Below are positions 1 through 11,683 of a DNA stretch of 64,000 nt, piece after piece (within the stretch, counting starts at the first letter, position 1; every line of letters starts with the position of its first letter). A model generated the notes under the pieces. That model saw only the letters and a program-made list of their open reading frames with translations, was not told the origin of the DNA and made no database searches. A program made the translations under genes and the position numbers. Source of the DNA: Clavaria fumosa (Eukaryota; Basidiomycota; Agaricomycetes; Agaricales; Clavariaceae); the NCBI GenBank assembly GCA_951802425.1, contig OX637797.1:1488001-1552000 (forward strand), written 5' to 3'.

Positions 1-318
1 TTATAAATGATTTCAATGGAGAGAATGAGAGAGAATGAGAGAGACAGAGAATGAGAATGAGAATGTGAGAACGATTTAAACTATCGACGAGTAAGAGAGT
101 TGAGTTGAGTGTGTATTGTGTTGATTAACTCTTTAGTTTGACTCGATCGTGGCCTGAGATCTCAATTTCTAATTCAATACTCATTCACAGTCACACTCAG
201 TCTCACTTTACGCTATTAACTATCTAACTCTCTCTCTCTCCCTCTCTCCCTCTCTTCCTCCTCTATTATAAAAAGTATACCATGTCTCTCTCTCGTCATC
301 AACTAACTCATCATCATC
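1..318 (+). promoter_or_regulatory. Promoter and leader of the LONRF-like gene
   Basis: AT-rich and CT-rich sequence with GAGAATGA-type repeats at 18-65 and a long CT tract at 222-260. A TATA-like box (TATAAAAA) lies at 266-273, only about 45 nt before the chosen ATG. An upstream ATG at 282 opens a short reading frame that overlaps the main start in another frame; it would matter only if transcription starts before it. Confidence 0.4.
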
Positions 319-2900
319 ATGTCTACTATAATCAATAACTTGTCTATCCTCTTATCTTGTCAGCTTTGTCATCAATTACTCTCAAATCCTTCAACTCTCT
401 CTTGTGGTCACTCAATTTGCTCTCATCATATTCGTTCGCCTTCTTCGTCGTCTTCATCTTCGTCGTCTTCGTCGTCGTCAGCGACCACCGTCAATATCCT
501 CCCCCGTTGTCCTATTCCATCTTGCTCTTTCTCAGGTGACTCGGACTCTGACTTGACTTCCACCCCTCCAAATATTCCCTCGTCTTCTCGCGTCACCTAC
601 ATCCCTGCCCCTCCACGTCCAATCTCTCATACTCCCGCTCTGCCCCCGCACATTCCTGATCCAAAAATCGACATCGTCATCAACAAAGTCATCGCTCTCC
701 ATGCACGTGCTCAGTCTTGGCTCCGTGACGAGGAACGCGGCTTCCTGCCCGACTCAGACCACTTCGTAGCCGGGCCGTCGTCTGAAAGAGATGACCACCC
801 TTCGGACGAGAGTGACGGCGACCATGACGGCGGGGACGGGGACAACAACAACAACAACCACGGCGGCGGCAACGACGACGACGATGACAACCACAAGCAT
901 GGGCAGGTACAGTCCCAGGGCCACTCCCAAGGCCACTCCGACCCCGGTCCTTCTAGGCTTCGTCGTCGCTCCTCATCTTCGAGTCAACCAGAACGACCCC
1001 GTAAACGTAGGTACCACCCGTCTCCTGCCACCGCTAACCGCGCTCGCGCCTTCCGTGACTCTCCTACTCCCCGGCCACCACCCCCGTCTACCGCGGCTGC
1101 CAAGTTGGAAAAGGAGCTCATGACCGAGCTCACCTGCGAAATATGCTTCGTGTTGATGCACCGGCCCATCACAGCGCCGTGTCAGCATGTAGGCAGACCG
1201 TTACTTCTCTCTCATCCTCGTGTGCGGCTCCTCTCACCCCACCTCTCTGGTCGTTGTTTAGAGCTTTTGCATACGGTGCTTGCATCGCAGTCTGGATCAC
1301 AGCAACTCGTGTCCCCTCTGCAGGCAACGTTTACCCGGTTTTGCCTATTTTCAAAATCATCCTTGTAATCTAGTCATCTTGTCCATCAGTAAGTGCCAAT
1401 ATTGTCTTTGTGGCAAGATGATTAAATTAATGAACGGTGGACGCCGTGTGTCGACAGTCCTTAAGGCCTTTCCGTCCGTTTACATCGCACGCGGTGAAGC
1501 GATTGAAGCGGAGGAACGAGAAGCGCGACTCAAAACTCCCATTTACGTCTCTCAGCTTGCCTTTCCTGGTTTACCAGCCACTTTACGATTCTACGAACCA
1601 AGGTGTGTGTGTACATGTGTGTCAATCCGTTGGACTCGGCCTCATTTTAATTTATTTATTACTCCGTAAGATACCGACTCATGCTACGGCGCTGTCTGGA
1701 ATCCCCCATTCCTTGTTTTGGAATGATTATGCCGCCCCGTGCCGCTCCCACCGGAGTACTCACCGAAGGCGAGTACGGGACCATGCTCGAGATTCGGTCC
1801 GTGCAGACCACGCCCGACGGCACGAGCATCGTCGAGACCTGTGGCACGTTCCGCTTCAGGATCTTGGACAGAGGATCGTTAGACGGCTACACCGTCGCCC
1901 GCATAGAACGGTCAGTCGTCACCATGGGCGGTCTTGTCCTTCCCCTCCTTTGCTCAATACCTTTTTTTTTTGTAGAGTGGATGATTTCGCGGAGGAGCTG
2001 GACGACTTTGCGCAGGGCACGGAGCTATCGCCGAGGGCCACCGCGATGATGTCCCGTTTGGTGTCGTTTGCTTCGTCTTCGTCTTCCATCACAGGTCCTG
2101 CGGTGTTGGCCGACGGTGGCCATGGCTCCTCTGCGCGCTCTTCCGCGGCGTCGATCCCCTCCTCCTCCTCCTCTTCTTCTTCTTCCCACGCGTCGCCCGC
2201 TTCTCTTTCCCGGCCGTCGCTGTCGGTGGCGGTGGCGCCTGCTTCTGCTTCTGCTTCGACTTCTGCATCTGCATCTTCTTCTTCGACTTCAGCTTCAGCT
2301 TCAACTTCAACTTCAACTTCTTCGATGCCCTCTTCTTCGATGCCCCCTTCTTCGCTAAATGCACCGCCCTCGCGCCCTGCACGACCGACCGTGGGTGCTC
2401 GGAGGGCGGCAGGGGCGCCGTCAGCGCCGTCGCCGTCGCCACCGCCACCAGCATCAACATCAACATCAGCACCAGCTTCCACAGCAGCTGGGCCTCGCCC
2501 CGCCCCAGCGCCCCCGCCGCCCCCGCTGCCGGCCCTGGTGCACACGACGCCGACGAACCGGGAGCTGATCTCGGTGTGCCACGGGTTCCTGGAGCAGCTG
2601 CGGAACGGGACGATGCCGTGGGTGGTGCGGCGGCTGAACGACACGCACGGGCCGATGCCGACGGACGCGGGCTTGTTCTCGTTCTGGGTGTGTCTCGTGC
2701 TCCCGATTGACGAGCACGAGAAGGCGAAGCTGCTGCCGATCCGCTCGCCGCGCTTGCGCTTGCGCCTGGTCGTGCACTGGATTGAGCAGCTGAATAGTAA
2801 TTGGTGCGTTTTGGGGGGGAGTGGTGCTTTAGTTATTTATTCATTAATTAATTAATTTTTTCTGGCTAGGTGGTTCTCGACGGGGTGTGTTGTGCTGTGA
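319..2900 (+). CDS. LONRF-type protein: RING fingers plus LON substrate-binding domain
   Basis: Predicted E3 ubiquitin ligase of the LONRF family (RING plus the N-terminal, non-proteolytic domain of Lon). My model has six exons: 319-1188, 1262-1388, 1458-1602, 1671-1910, 1976-2803 and 2870-2900, giving 746 residues. An incomplete first RING lies at residues 14-75 (CQLC, CGHSIC, then a later CPIPSC). After a Ser/Asp/Asn-rich linker a full second RING spans the first intron (CEICF, then CQHSFCIRCL, then CPLCR). The LON domain begins with AFPGLPATLRFYEPRYRLML, read across intron 3. It is split by about 190 residues of Ser/Ala/Pro/Thr low complexity (around 2070-2550) and then resumes with the C-terminal helices. 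The last exon encodes only about ten residues. Function is inferred from the family; substrates are unknown. Confidence 0.85.
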
Positions 2901-3463
2901 GAGCACGGGTTTTTTTTGTCTCTTGACGAAACGAGGAGTGTGTATCTGTTGCAAAAAATTGTACGCCCGTGGCAGAGGTTTTGGGCGTGTCTGAGCTGAC
3001 GACGTCTGGACACGCGACAGGGGGGCCTTGCATCTCTTCGTACCCGTAGCTGTATTTTTTTTTCTTCCACAACGGCTACCTAGTGTTACAAACGACGGAG
3101 TACGACGACCCATTTTTTTTCTGCTAGATCTTCTTTTTTCTTTTGTTGGCGCCCCCCTCCCCCCCCCACTTTTTTTTTTTCGACGCGATACACACGATCT
3201 AGAAGATACCTCTCCCCGTTGGCTGTGTGTCTCACAAAGAGGAAGGAAAGAAGGAAAGCGGGAAAGAATGTCCCACTAAAAAAGAAACAAGCGATTTGTA
3301 CTCCTCCCCCCGTCTTTGCGCGTCTTTTTGTCACAGCTTGGGCGTCGGAGACGTTGTGGTTACTATTTGTGCGGGCAAGTGTGTGCGTTTGCGTGTGTGC
3401 AGAGTGGGCGTGTGTGGGCGGAGTGAGCGGAGTGAGCGCGGAGGAACCAGCATCGGCGACACT
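2861..3463. repeat. Tandem duplication, copy A (LONRF last exon and 3' flank)
   Basis: This stretch contains the final exon of the LONRF-like gene and its 3' flank. It matches 3658-4190 in order over several blocks: a GGTGTGTTG block, CCACAACGGCTACCTAGTG, a GATCTAGAAG block, GAAGGAAAGAAGGAAAG, and a GT-rich tract followed by GAGTGAG repeats. Homopolymer runs differ in length between copies. It is a diverged direct duplication rather than a transposon, since I see no terminal repeats. Confidence 0.75.
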
Positions 3464-3489
3464 ACGGCCCTGAGCGCGTCTTCTCGACG

Positions 3490-3645
3490 CGCCTCGTGAA
3501 CGGCGTGTCCTCGCCGGACTCCTCGGGCGGGGGGGGTGGATTTTTATTATTGTAAGGGCGGGGCCGACGTACCCGCACATGACGTACCCGCACATGACGG
3601 GGGGCGCTCCATTCGTTAAGATGCTGAGGACTTGCATGTTGGCGA
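3490..3645 (-). pseudogene. Fragment of the G6PD gene (internal exon and intron)
   Basis: A short block resembles the neighbouring glucose-6-phosphate dehydrogenase gene at 4,925-5,118. GGCGCTCCATTCGTTAAGAT at 3603-3622 corresponds to GGCGCTCCATTGTTAAGATG at 5,077, and GTGTCCTCGCCGG plus a degenerate copy of the GTGGATT..AAGGGCGGG intron precede it. It contains a small internal repeat (CGTACCCGCACATGA twice) and cannot encode protein. Together with duplication copy A it forms the older, decayed half of a tandem duplication. Confidence 0.6.
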
Positions 3646-3657
3646 AGCGGATTCAAT

Positions 3658-4190
3658 TTTTATTGGCTGGGTGGTTTCTCGCCGGGGTGTGTTGAGGAGA
3701 GCACGGGTGTTATTTCTTGACGAAGCAAGAAGTGATCTATGCAAAATTGCATGTTCGTCGTGGGCAGAGGTTGGCATTTTTCTTTTCTTCCACAACGGCT
3801 ACCTAGTGTTACAAACGACGAAGTACAGTACAGCGTCTTTTCTCCTAGATCTTTTTTTTCTTCTTTCCTTTTTTTCCTTTTTTTTTTTTTCGGCCCTCCC
3901 CCTTTTTCGACGTGATACACATGATCTAGAAGGTACCTCTCTCCGTTGGTTGTTGTTGTCTTACAAAGAAGAAGGAAAGAAGGAAAGAATGTCCAAAAAA
4001 AAAGCGTGTTGTATACTCCTCCTCATCTCGGCGCGTCTTCATCACAACCTAGGCGTCGGCGACGTTGGAGGTGGGCCATTTACTGTTTGTGGGGCAAGTG
4101 TGTATGCGTGCGTGTGCGTGTGCGTGTGCAGAGTGAGTGGAGTGAGCACAGAAAAAAGAAAAGTAGGAACCAGCATCAGCGACACGGCCA
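3658..4190. repeat. Tandem duplication, copy B (between LONRF and G6PD 3' ends)
   Basis: Second copy of the 2861-3463 unit. The former last-exon sequence is recognisable at its start (GGTGGTTTCTCGCCGGGG) but is not attached to a LON gene. Poly-T runs and GTGTGCGT microsatellite differ in length from copy A. It ends just before A-rich sequence and the 3' end of G6PD. Confidence 0.75.
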
Positions 4191-4267
4191 CCCAGAAATA
4201 TAAAACATAAAAACAAAAAAAAAAAAACAAAAAAAAAGAGAGAAGGAAAGAAGGAAAGAAGCGCTCA

Positions 4268-6111
4268 CTACCCCTCAACGCCGCGCACGTAGCCGAACTT
4301 GGTGACGAACGCCTCCAGCTTGCTCGGCCCGCGCGAGCCGTACGGGTACGGCGCGGGGTGCGGCTTGGGGCCGTCGCGCCCTTCTATCCAGTGCAAGATG
4401 GGCGTGAAGATCTGCTCGGGGGCATTAGTGCGTCACAGGCCGGAAGATCTACGGGGCCCAGACCGACCTTCCACGCGACGTCCAGCTCGTCGTCCCGGAC
4501 AAAGTTCGAGTGGTCCCCGCGCAGCGCGTCGAGCAGGAGCGCCTCGTACGCCTCGGGGATGCGCGCGTCGACGAAGCGGCGCTTGTACGTGAGGTCCATC
4601 TCGACCGGTATCGTGCGCGTGTGCAGCCCGGGCGTCTTCGTGTTCAGCTTCAGGTACGCCGCCTCGCTCGGCTGCACGCGCAGCACGAGCTCGTTCCGCG
4701 GGATGTCGCGGAAGATGCCCTGCGCGACCGCGCGGAACTGCACGCGGATCTCGACCTTGGCCTCGTTCAGCGCCTTGCCCGCCTTCAGGATGAACGGCAC
4801 GCCCTCCCAGCGCGGGTTGTGGATCCACAGCGTCGTCGCTGCGAACGTCGGGCATACGGACCCCGCAGGCACCGTCGTGTCGTCGAGGTACCCCGGCTTC
4901 CCGTTCGCCGCGACGTACTGCCCTAGCAGCGTGTCCTCGCGCGCGACGGGCGGGATCGACCGCAGGACTTTTACCTGGGAGACGTGGGGTGGATTATTTG
5001 TATTAAGGGCGGGCTGATCTGGTGGGAGACGATGACATACCTTCTCGTCCCGGATGTCTTCGGCGGAGAACGACACGGGGCGCTCCATTGTTAAGATGCT
5101 GAGCACTTGCAATAAGTCTGGCAAGAATTTTAAAAAACCACGTCAATTTAGAGGAAGCATACAGTTGAAAGGAGGGGACTGACGGTTCTGCAGGATGTCG
5201 CGGATGATGCCAAACTCATCAAAGTAGCCGCCGCGGCCCTCGGTGCCAAAGGGCTCCTTGAACGTGATCTGGACGTTGCTGATCGAGTTCTTGTCCCATG
5301 CGGCACCGAGCGCGACATTGGCAAAGCGAAGCACGAGGAGGTTCTTGACCATCTCCTTGCCGAGGTAGTGGTCAATGCGGTACGTCTCGTCCTCGGTCCA
5401 GTGGCGCTTGAGGTCCGCGAGGAGCGCCCGGCACGACTCGAGGTCCTTGCCGAACGGCTTCTCGACAATGAGGCGGTTCAGCCCGTGATCGGCAACGTAG
5501 CACTGCTCCTTGAGATACTTGGTGACGGGGCTGAAGACGCTCGGGGGGAGCGCGAGGTAGAAGAGGCGGTTGCGCTCGGGGGAGGGGTGCGCCTGCTCGA
5601 CGGTCTCGATGTGCTTGTTGAGGGCCGCGAAGGACTCGGTGTCCTCGTACCCGCCCGAGACGTACGTGGACATCGCCCGGAACTCGTCGAGCGCCGTGGC
5701 GATGCCTGCGTCGCCGTCCGGGTTCTTGATGTACGAGGTGATGCGCTTGTGGTACTCGGCGGTGTCCATCTTGGTGCGCGCGTAGCCGACGATGCGGACG
5801 CCCTCGGGGAGGAGTGCGAGACGGAAGAGCGCGAAGAGGGCGGGGTAGATCTGGCGGGGGGGGCGCCGCGTTAGGGGCCAATCTGGGCGTTGATGGGGGA
5901 GGAGTGGGACGCTACCTTTTTCTTTGCGAGGTCACCCGACGCGCCGAGGACTGGTGCGTGCGTGTGTGCGAGCGAGCGTCAACAACAGAAGAGTGTGTGA
6001 AAAGACATGCTGACCGATGACGACGGTGTTGGACTTGAACTGGAAGCCATCAGAGGGCTGCATTGAGGGGATGAAGCCGAGCGAGTCCTGACGGCCATGA
6101 TGATGAGACAT
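4268..6111 (-). CDS. Glucose-6-phosphate 1-dehydrogenase
   Basis: Catalyses NADP-dependent oxidation of glucose 6-phosphate to 6-phosphogluconolactone, the entry step of the oxidative pentose phosphate pathway, in the cytosol. Six exons on the minus strand: 6111-6015, 5950-5916, 5850-5184, 5117-5041, 4974-4468 and 4411-4268, all in phase and giving 508 residues, the usual family length. The NADP-binding motif GASGDLAKKK is assembled across introns 1 and 2. The substrate site RIDHYLGKE and the motif QNHLLQ (across intron 3) are intact. The start at 6111 gives MSHHHGRQD and is the only ATG in phase before the nucleotide-binding fold. The gene converges with the LONRF-like gene. It is divergent from the THOC5-like gene across 233 bp. 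No defect seen. Confidence 0.95.
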
Positions 6112-6344
6112 GATGAGCGGGTGTAGTGGTGGTTGGTGGTGGTGGTGGTGGTAGTGGAGAAGGAGGAGGAGGAGGAGGAGGAATGAGACGATGAGGGGCT
6201 GTGATGATGAATGAGTGACCACTGCACTGACGGACCTTCAAACTCGCTATCTACCCACCTTTGGGATCGATCGTGTGTGCTGACTTGTGATGTGATGATG
6301 GAATTGATGAGGTAACACACACACGTGACCACTAAATTGAGGCA
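6112..6344. promoter_or_regulatory. Shared divergent promoter, G6PD / THOC5-like gene
   Basis: A 233-bp gap separates two divergent starts. It carries a GGT/GAG-type microsatellite (6123-6183) that would fall in the G6PD leader, and direct ACACAC at 6306. No convincing TATA box is visible. Both genes probably share a housekeeping bidirectional promoter. Confidence 0.45.
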
Positions 6345-7205
6345 ATGTCAGATTGCAAAGCGGCGGAGATTCAGACAGACAGACATCACACGGCTTTGGG
6401 GTATTCGCACACAACTCACATGCAGGAATCCACGCCCCTTCCTCCTTCCTCAGACGCCGTCATTGCACAGCTCCATGACCTCGTAGATCCCCGCCACACC
6501 CCGCTCAATGCTGTTGACACGGGGGTCATGCACATCCGCGCAGGCGCGCTCGTCACCCAGCTCAAAGCCCTCAACCGCGCAGCCAACACCGCCAGCCGCA
6601 CCCGCAAGCATGTTACTGCGGAGGCCCGCCAGCGGATGGACCAGTCCCATCTGAGCCTGCAGAACTTCCTCTACGAGAAGCGGCACCTCGAGAGAGAGAT
6701 CGAGAAGTGTCGTCAGTTTGCGTGCGTGCAACCCACCCCACGAATGGGAAGCGAGGCTGAATGAATTATAGGTCCATACATCAAGATGTCCCTTTATATA
6801 CCCTCGAGGAATTCAAGAAGCTCGCCCCTGCAGAAGCACGCACTGACGCCGTTCTCGCTGATGAACATCAACTCATGTTAAACCGTCTCAGTTTTGAACT
6901 TGCGGAACGCCAACGGTACGCCGCTTCTTTTCGCATCACGTGTTCATTGATCTCAGTGCCGACGTGCTCGGGAAACTAGGCTTGATCTGCGGAAGAAGGA
7001 ACTCATGCAGACCAAGGAAGACTTGCTGAAGCAGAGTCGTGCAAAGACAGCCACCATGGAGAACGTCAAACTTCAAATTGATTCTCTAATGAAGGCGCGT
7101 CCATTTTATTTTATTTCGCCCCCATTCATCTAAAGGCTAACCCCTCCACAGAATGCCGCAGAAATCCAGAAAAAAGTACACGAACTTGTATTGCCCTTAC
7201 CTTGA
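6345..7205 (+). CDS. THO complex subunit 5-like protein (THOC5 N-terminal type)
   Basis: Probable component of the THO/TREX complex, which couples transcription to mRNP packaging and export in the nucleus. Exons 6345-6721, 6772-6915, 6980-7094 and 7152-7205 give 229 residues. Family signature is LQNFLYEKRHLEREIEKCR followed after intron 1 by YTLEEFKKLAPAEART and a conserved HQLMLNRLSFELAERQR helix. The rest is predicted coiled coil. The protein is far shorter than animal THOC5, corresponding to its N-terminal coiled-coil half, as in several fungi. Intron 3 appears to begin with GC rather than GT (AAG then GCGCGT), ending in CCACAG; the alternative GT site four bases downstream gives a less coherent tail. 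Confidence 0.75.
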
Positions 7206-7570
7206 CAATGTAATTCCCTCAACGCAATGAATGTATATGACGTGCGCCACAAACAAGCTTCTGCTTCACTACATACAACATTCGCGAGTAATGTTTATGA
7301 CTCGATAGAATGCTGCCAAAAGTCAAGGGGCCATCGTGGGATGATGGTAATGTATTAATCCGAAGGAGAGGGAGGACGGTAATGCAGTGCAGCAGTGGTG
7401 CACGCGGGGAGGGGAAGGGGTATGGTTAATGAGGACGAAATTTGGCAACAAGGAAGCGGGCGAAAACAGTAAAGCGTCCTGGGAAAACCCTTCAAGCGAC
7501 CACCGGCCGGAGAGGGGGTCACCCGACGAGCGCGGGGGTCTTGATTGGGATGGTCGTTGCAGCGGCCCAA
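7206..7570. other. Convergent 3' intergenic region
   Basis: This 365-bp gap lies between the convergent THOC5-like and Ubc8-like genes and holds their 3' untranslated regions. GC-rich short reading frames at 7,387-7,560 on both strands are not conserved-looking. No RNA gene or repeat is visible. Confidence 0.4.
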
Positions 7571-8497
7571 TCAACCTGTCACCGGCGTCTCGTCGTCCGA
7601 GATGGTGCCGACGTCGCTCATGGCCTCGTCCGTATCCAGGCGGTCGGAACTGGCGTCCGACGCCTCTGCTGCTTCTTTCGTTGCATATCTCCGCACGTAC
7701 TCTGCGCACGAGTGAGCTAGTGGCATCGCTTCAATTAACGCGGGCCGCTCACCCTTCACTTTCTCTTCGTATTCCTTTGGATGGCGCATGAGCAGCGCGG
7801 CAGCCTCTCCGTTCAGAGGGTCGTTTGGATTTGGATAACGCAGCAGCTGAGGCAGGAACACTTCAAAGATGTTGATCATGTCTGCACAGCGGGTAAGAAG
7901 ACGATAATGGCACAGCAACGTGGTATCTTACCGAACATCGGCGACCACGTTTGATTGATAACGTCGAGGCACACGGAACCACTCCTGGCCGCAATGTGAG
8001 CCAGCGATAAATCGCCTGTATGGTGCGGGTTAGAGAGACGTCCACGCACAGTTCGTCTATATTTGGATGGAAGATCTTATTCATAAAGCCGATACTAGGA
8101 GACTTGAATGGATATTGGTCCGGAAGCTCGACATGTATCTTCCAAACGCCGCCCGCAAAAGGTGCTGCGCAAGAAAATTCGGCACACCATTAATCGGTGG
8201 ATCAACGCTCCGCAGAACATGGAAAAACGTACTCTCAGCTGGACCGTAGAAGCGCACGTAGAACTCCTGCATACTATCGTTCACGAGGGTGACTTCATAG
8301 TCGGACATCAACCTAGCAAGAGACAAAGCCGCGTGAGCGATAATCACTCTGCGCATTTCCCGAGGGAACCCGCTCAACCCACTCACATTTTCATGACATC
8401 CGTCTCGATCCGTCGCTTGGAAGAAGAGTAGAGACCGCCAAGCAAGGCATGTCAGCACGGTGAGTGGGGCGCAAGGAGCGAGAAAGGGACTTATCAT
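7571..8497 (-). CDS. Ubiquitin-conjugating enzyme E2, Ubc8/UBE2H type
   Basis: E2 enzyme of the UBE2H/Ubc8 class, which works with the GID/CTLH ubiquitin ligase (gluconeogenic enzyme turnover in yeast). Minus-strand exons 8387 and upstream, 8312-8233, 8164-8050, 7984-7932, 7881-7753 and 7701-7571 read in phase. Motifs: [61 protein letters not shown], the active-site Cys in SGSVCLDV (codon 7969-7971), and [19 protein letters not shown]. An acidic tail ([18 protein letters not shown]) follows, typical of this class. The start is uncertain: the frame of exon 1 reaches back only to a putative acceptor near 8430, and the ATG at 8497 connects in frame only through a 43-nt intron, which is unusually short. 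Confidence 0.85.
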
Positions 8498-8760
8498 GGT
8501 TCGTCAAGAGAATGCGATTGGCTCTGGAGAAGAGGGAGATCTGAAACAAATGGTAGCAAAGAGGAGTGAGGCGTGCGCACGGCCAGCAGTGAGTCAAATC
8601 TGATTTCGTGACTGTTCACAAGTCTGGAGGCACAGACCCGTCCTTGACGGAAGTAAGCCGTGGTGCCGCGATGCCGGTCACGAGATCATTGACCGCTTAG
8701 GGGCGCGTTTCTCCATTTAGACTTGCGGTGCGGTGAGTGGACCAGACCATATCGACCCCC
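8498..8760. promoter_or_regulatory. Shared divergent promoter, Ubc8 / acetoacetyl-CoA synthetase
   Basis: About 260 bp between the divergent starts of the E2 and AACS genes. The sequence is of mixed composition with no obvious TATA box or repeat. It must contain both promoters and probably the Ubc8 first exon or leader. Confidence 0.35.
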
Positions 8761-11683
8761 ATGGAGGATGCTCCGCTGTACACTCCTCCGGACGCACAAT
8801 CGACGAGGGTATTCCGGTTTTTACGTGCGGTAAACACCAAGTATGGGCTGAACCTGAAGACATACGAGGATATGTACAAGTGGTCCGTCACTGCGATCGA
8901 TGATTTCTGGGACACCGTGTGGGACGAGACCGCCGTCATTGGGAGCAAAGGCTCCCACGTCGTGGACGTGGCTGCGGCCCCACCGGACAACCCCGCGTGG
9001 TTCGCGGAGGCGCGGCTGAACTGGGCGGAGAACATGCTGCAGTGTCGCTCCCCGGACAAACTGGCGCTTGTCCAAGCGAGTTGCGTCTTCTGTTCTTTTT
9101 GAGCAGTGTTGCGGTGATGCCTACCGTTTTCATGAACAGCCGAGCCGACCCCTCGTGAGCCCGAGCCTCCTCTTCGCCGATGCACGTACGCCGAGCTGCA
9201 CCTTCTGGTGGCAGACCTCGTCTCCGCGATGCTGCAGCACAGTTTACAGCCTGGAGACCGAGTCGCTTCATACTCTTCAAACTGCATTGTGCGCGGCTTG
9301 TCCCATTGGCTCTACCATCGCTTACTAATATGCGTCCGTTAGGAAAATGTGGCGGCGTGTCTGGCTGCCACTGCCATCGGTCAGTCCCAGTTGATGGGTT
9401 ACAACGAGTAGCCTGTGCTCAGTTGCGGCGATGAAGGTTGCATTTGGGTCAGCGCCGCAGCCGATTTTGGCCCCGAAGGAGTATTGGAACGGTGAATACG
9501 CATGCATCCTACACCACACCCACACGCGTCCTGAGCACGCGTATTTTTCGCAAAATACAGATTTGAGCAAGTCCAACCCAGCATCATCTTTGCCATCGAT
9601 TCCGTCGTGTAAGATTTTACGCGCGTCTCTTTCTCTGCCCCACAACGGTTTTCTAAATCGGATAAATTTGGACAGGTACAACGCCAAGACGCACGCGCAT
9701 CTCCCGAAGGTGTCCGCCCTGCGCGCCGGGCTGGCGCAGCAGCGCTCTGCCATTAGCACGACATTCGTCATCATCTCGTCTTCCGGCCCGGCAGATCGCG
9801 CCGGCTGGGAGAGTGGTTGGGTTAGCTGGGACGACTTCGTGTCGCGGGGTCGGGCGTCCCAGCTCGGACGGACGAGCGAGGGCGAGATAGCGTGGAAGCG
9901 CCAGGACTTCAACTGGCCTCTGTGGATCTTGTTCAGCTCCGGGACGACAGGTGGGACGTTCGTTGAACCGTACCATCACCATCGTACTGATAACTAGCGT
10001 ATGCGCGAACCAACCAGGTCGGCCCAAGTGAGTCGATTGGCTGGACCGTGCCGTCAGACCTCAGAATCTCAGCACACAGGCCTATCGTCCACCGAGCGGG
10101 CGGCATGCTCCTCCAGGCCAAGAAGGAGTTGGCGATCTGTGCCGACCTGACGCCAGACGATGTCTTCTTCTACTATACTACGACGTTCGTGCCTTCGACG
10201 TGTTGCGGGTCTGGATGTTCTGACCCGGTTCCAGAGGCTGGATGATGTGGAATTTTCTAGTCGGTGGGCTGAGTGTAGGCTCGACGCTCGTCTTGTATGA
10301 TGGCAGCCCACTCAGAGATCCCGCGTACCTGTGGAACCTCGTCGATACGCTGGGCATCACTATCTTCGGCACAAGTGCCAAATACCTAGATCAGCTCTCG
10401 GTGGGTCTAAGAATGTGTCCCTACACTGATCTAGGTCCCTCACTTATTCTAGAGTTGTTACAAACCTAGGCAATGCCACCGCCTGACGACACTGAGACAC
10501 ATTTATTCGACTGGTTCTCCGTTAGCGGCGACACTCTTCGACTATGTGTACCGCGACATCAAGGCAGACGTCCTTCTAGCTTCCATCACTGGTTTGTACC
10601 CAATGTGATTTCAACTTTGTACGTTATTGACTATTAGGACAGGAGGAACAGACCTCTGTTCCTTGTTCGCAGGGGTGTGCACAGGGCTGCCTGTCTACCG
10701 CGGCGAGATACAGTGCCGACTGTTAGGCATGGCCATAGAAACATTCTCCGTGGCCGGCGTCGCGAACAAACCCGGCGACGCTGGAGAACTGGTTTGTCTT
10801 AGACCATTTCCCTGTCAGCCCGTCGGGTTCTGGCCATTGTCCGGATATGGAGACGAAGTCGCAGTGGAAGCCGCGAGGCGGCGATATCATCAAACTTACT
10901 ACAGTGAGTTTGAGGGCGTGTGGTGTGAGTTTGACTCTTGCTTCGTCACACAAATCACAATAAACAATGGCGCGCCGAAGATCATGGAGATCATGTGGAG
11001 ATCACGCCGTCACGGTCAGGCAATGGCGGTGGGCTTATTATGCTCGGGCGGAGTGACGGTGTTTTGTACGTACACGGCGTTGCGTAGGAAGCGCGGCAGT
11101 GCAGACTTCTCATCATAACACGGCAGAAATCCGGGAGGCGTGCGGTTCGGGTCATCGGAGCTGTACGACGTTGTGGAGACATGCTTCCGAAACACCTCCG
11201 GCTGTGCATCCGAGCACACTGTAGTGGATTGCTTAGCGGTAGGGCAGGCGACCGCGAGTGGGGCCGACGAGCGCGTGGTTCTGTTCGTGCAGCTCTTGGA
11301 GGGCGTGGTGCTGTCTCCCGGATTGGAGCACGCCATTAGGGCTGAGATCAGGAAGAAGCGCAGCGCACGCCACGTTCCCGCGCTGGTGTGTTGCTTTTGC
11401 CTTTTTTCCTCTCTCCCGCCCTTTGCCATGCCATCTTAGACTCTTCCCATGTGACCGCAGATCATACAGGTTCAAGATGTCCCTCATACTGTGAACGGGA
11501 AGCGAGTAGAAGTATTGGTGAAAAAGGTTGGGTATTCCAGACGTTAATGCGAAATTTTTGCTGATACACTTTCAGATAATCAATGGTAGCCCCTTGTCCA
11601 TCGTCAATCCTGCAACCCTGCGAAATCCGGAATGCCTTGAAGAGTATTCCATCATCAGAGAACGATTGCGCGCAGGTGTATAA
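8761..11683 (+). CDS. Acetoacetyl-CoA synthetase
   Basis: AMP-forming acyl-CoA synthetase that activates acetoacetate to acetoacetyl-CoA. Fifteen exons (8761-9079, 9140-9288, 9343-9379, 9437-9491, 9561-9608, 9676-9950, 10018-10027, 10080-10184, 10235-10400, 10453-10591, 10643-10924, 10981-11065, 11127-11385, 11461-11526, 11576-11683) all join in phase and give 700 residues, close to the family length. Motifs in order: an N-terminal ACAS-type helix, WVSAAADFGPEGVLERFEQ, the AMP-binding loop SSGTTGRPKP (split by two introns and a 10-nt micro-exon), TTTGWMMWNFLVGG, YDGSPL, YSTGSPLAATLFDYVY, SITGGTD, WYHGDH, MLGRSDG, and the C-terminal catalytic Lys region VPHTVNGKRVEV. No frame break. Ketone-body use in fungi is inferred, not shown here. 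Confidence 0.93.

Noticed and set aside
1919..2644. 241-codon minus-strand frame opposite the LONRF exon
   Set aside because: It mirrors the Ser/Ala codon repeats of the sense exon, giving Glu/Ala runs. No independent motif or promoter.
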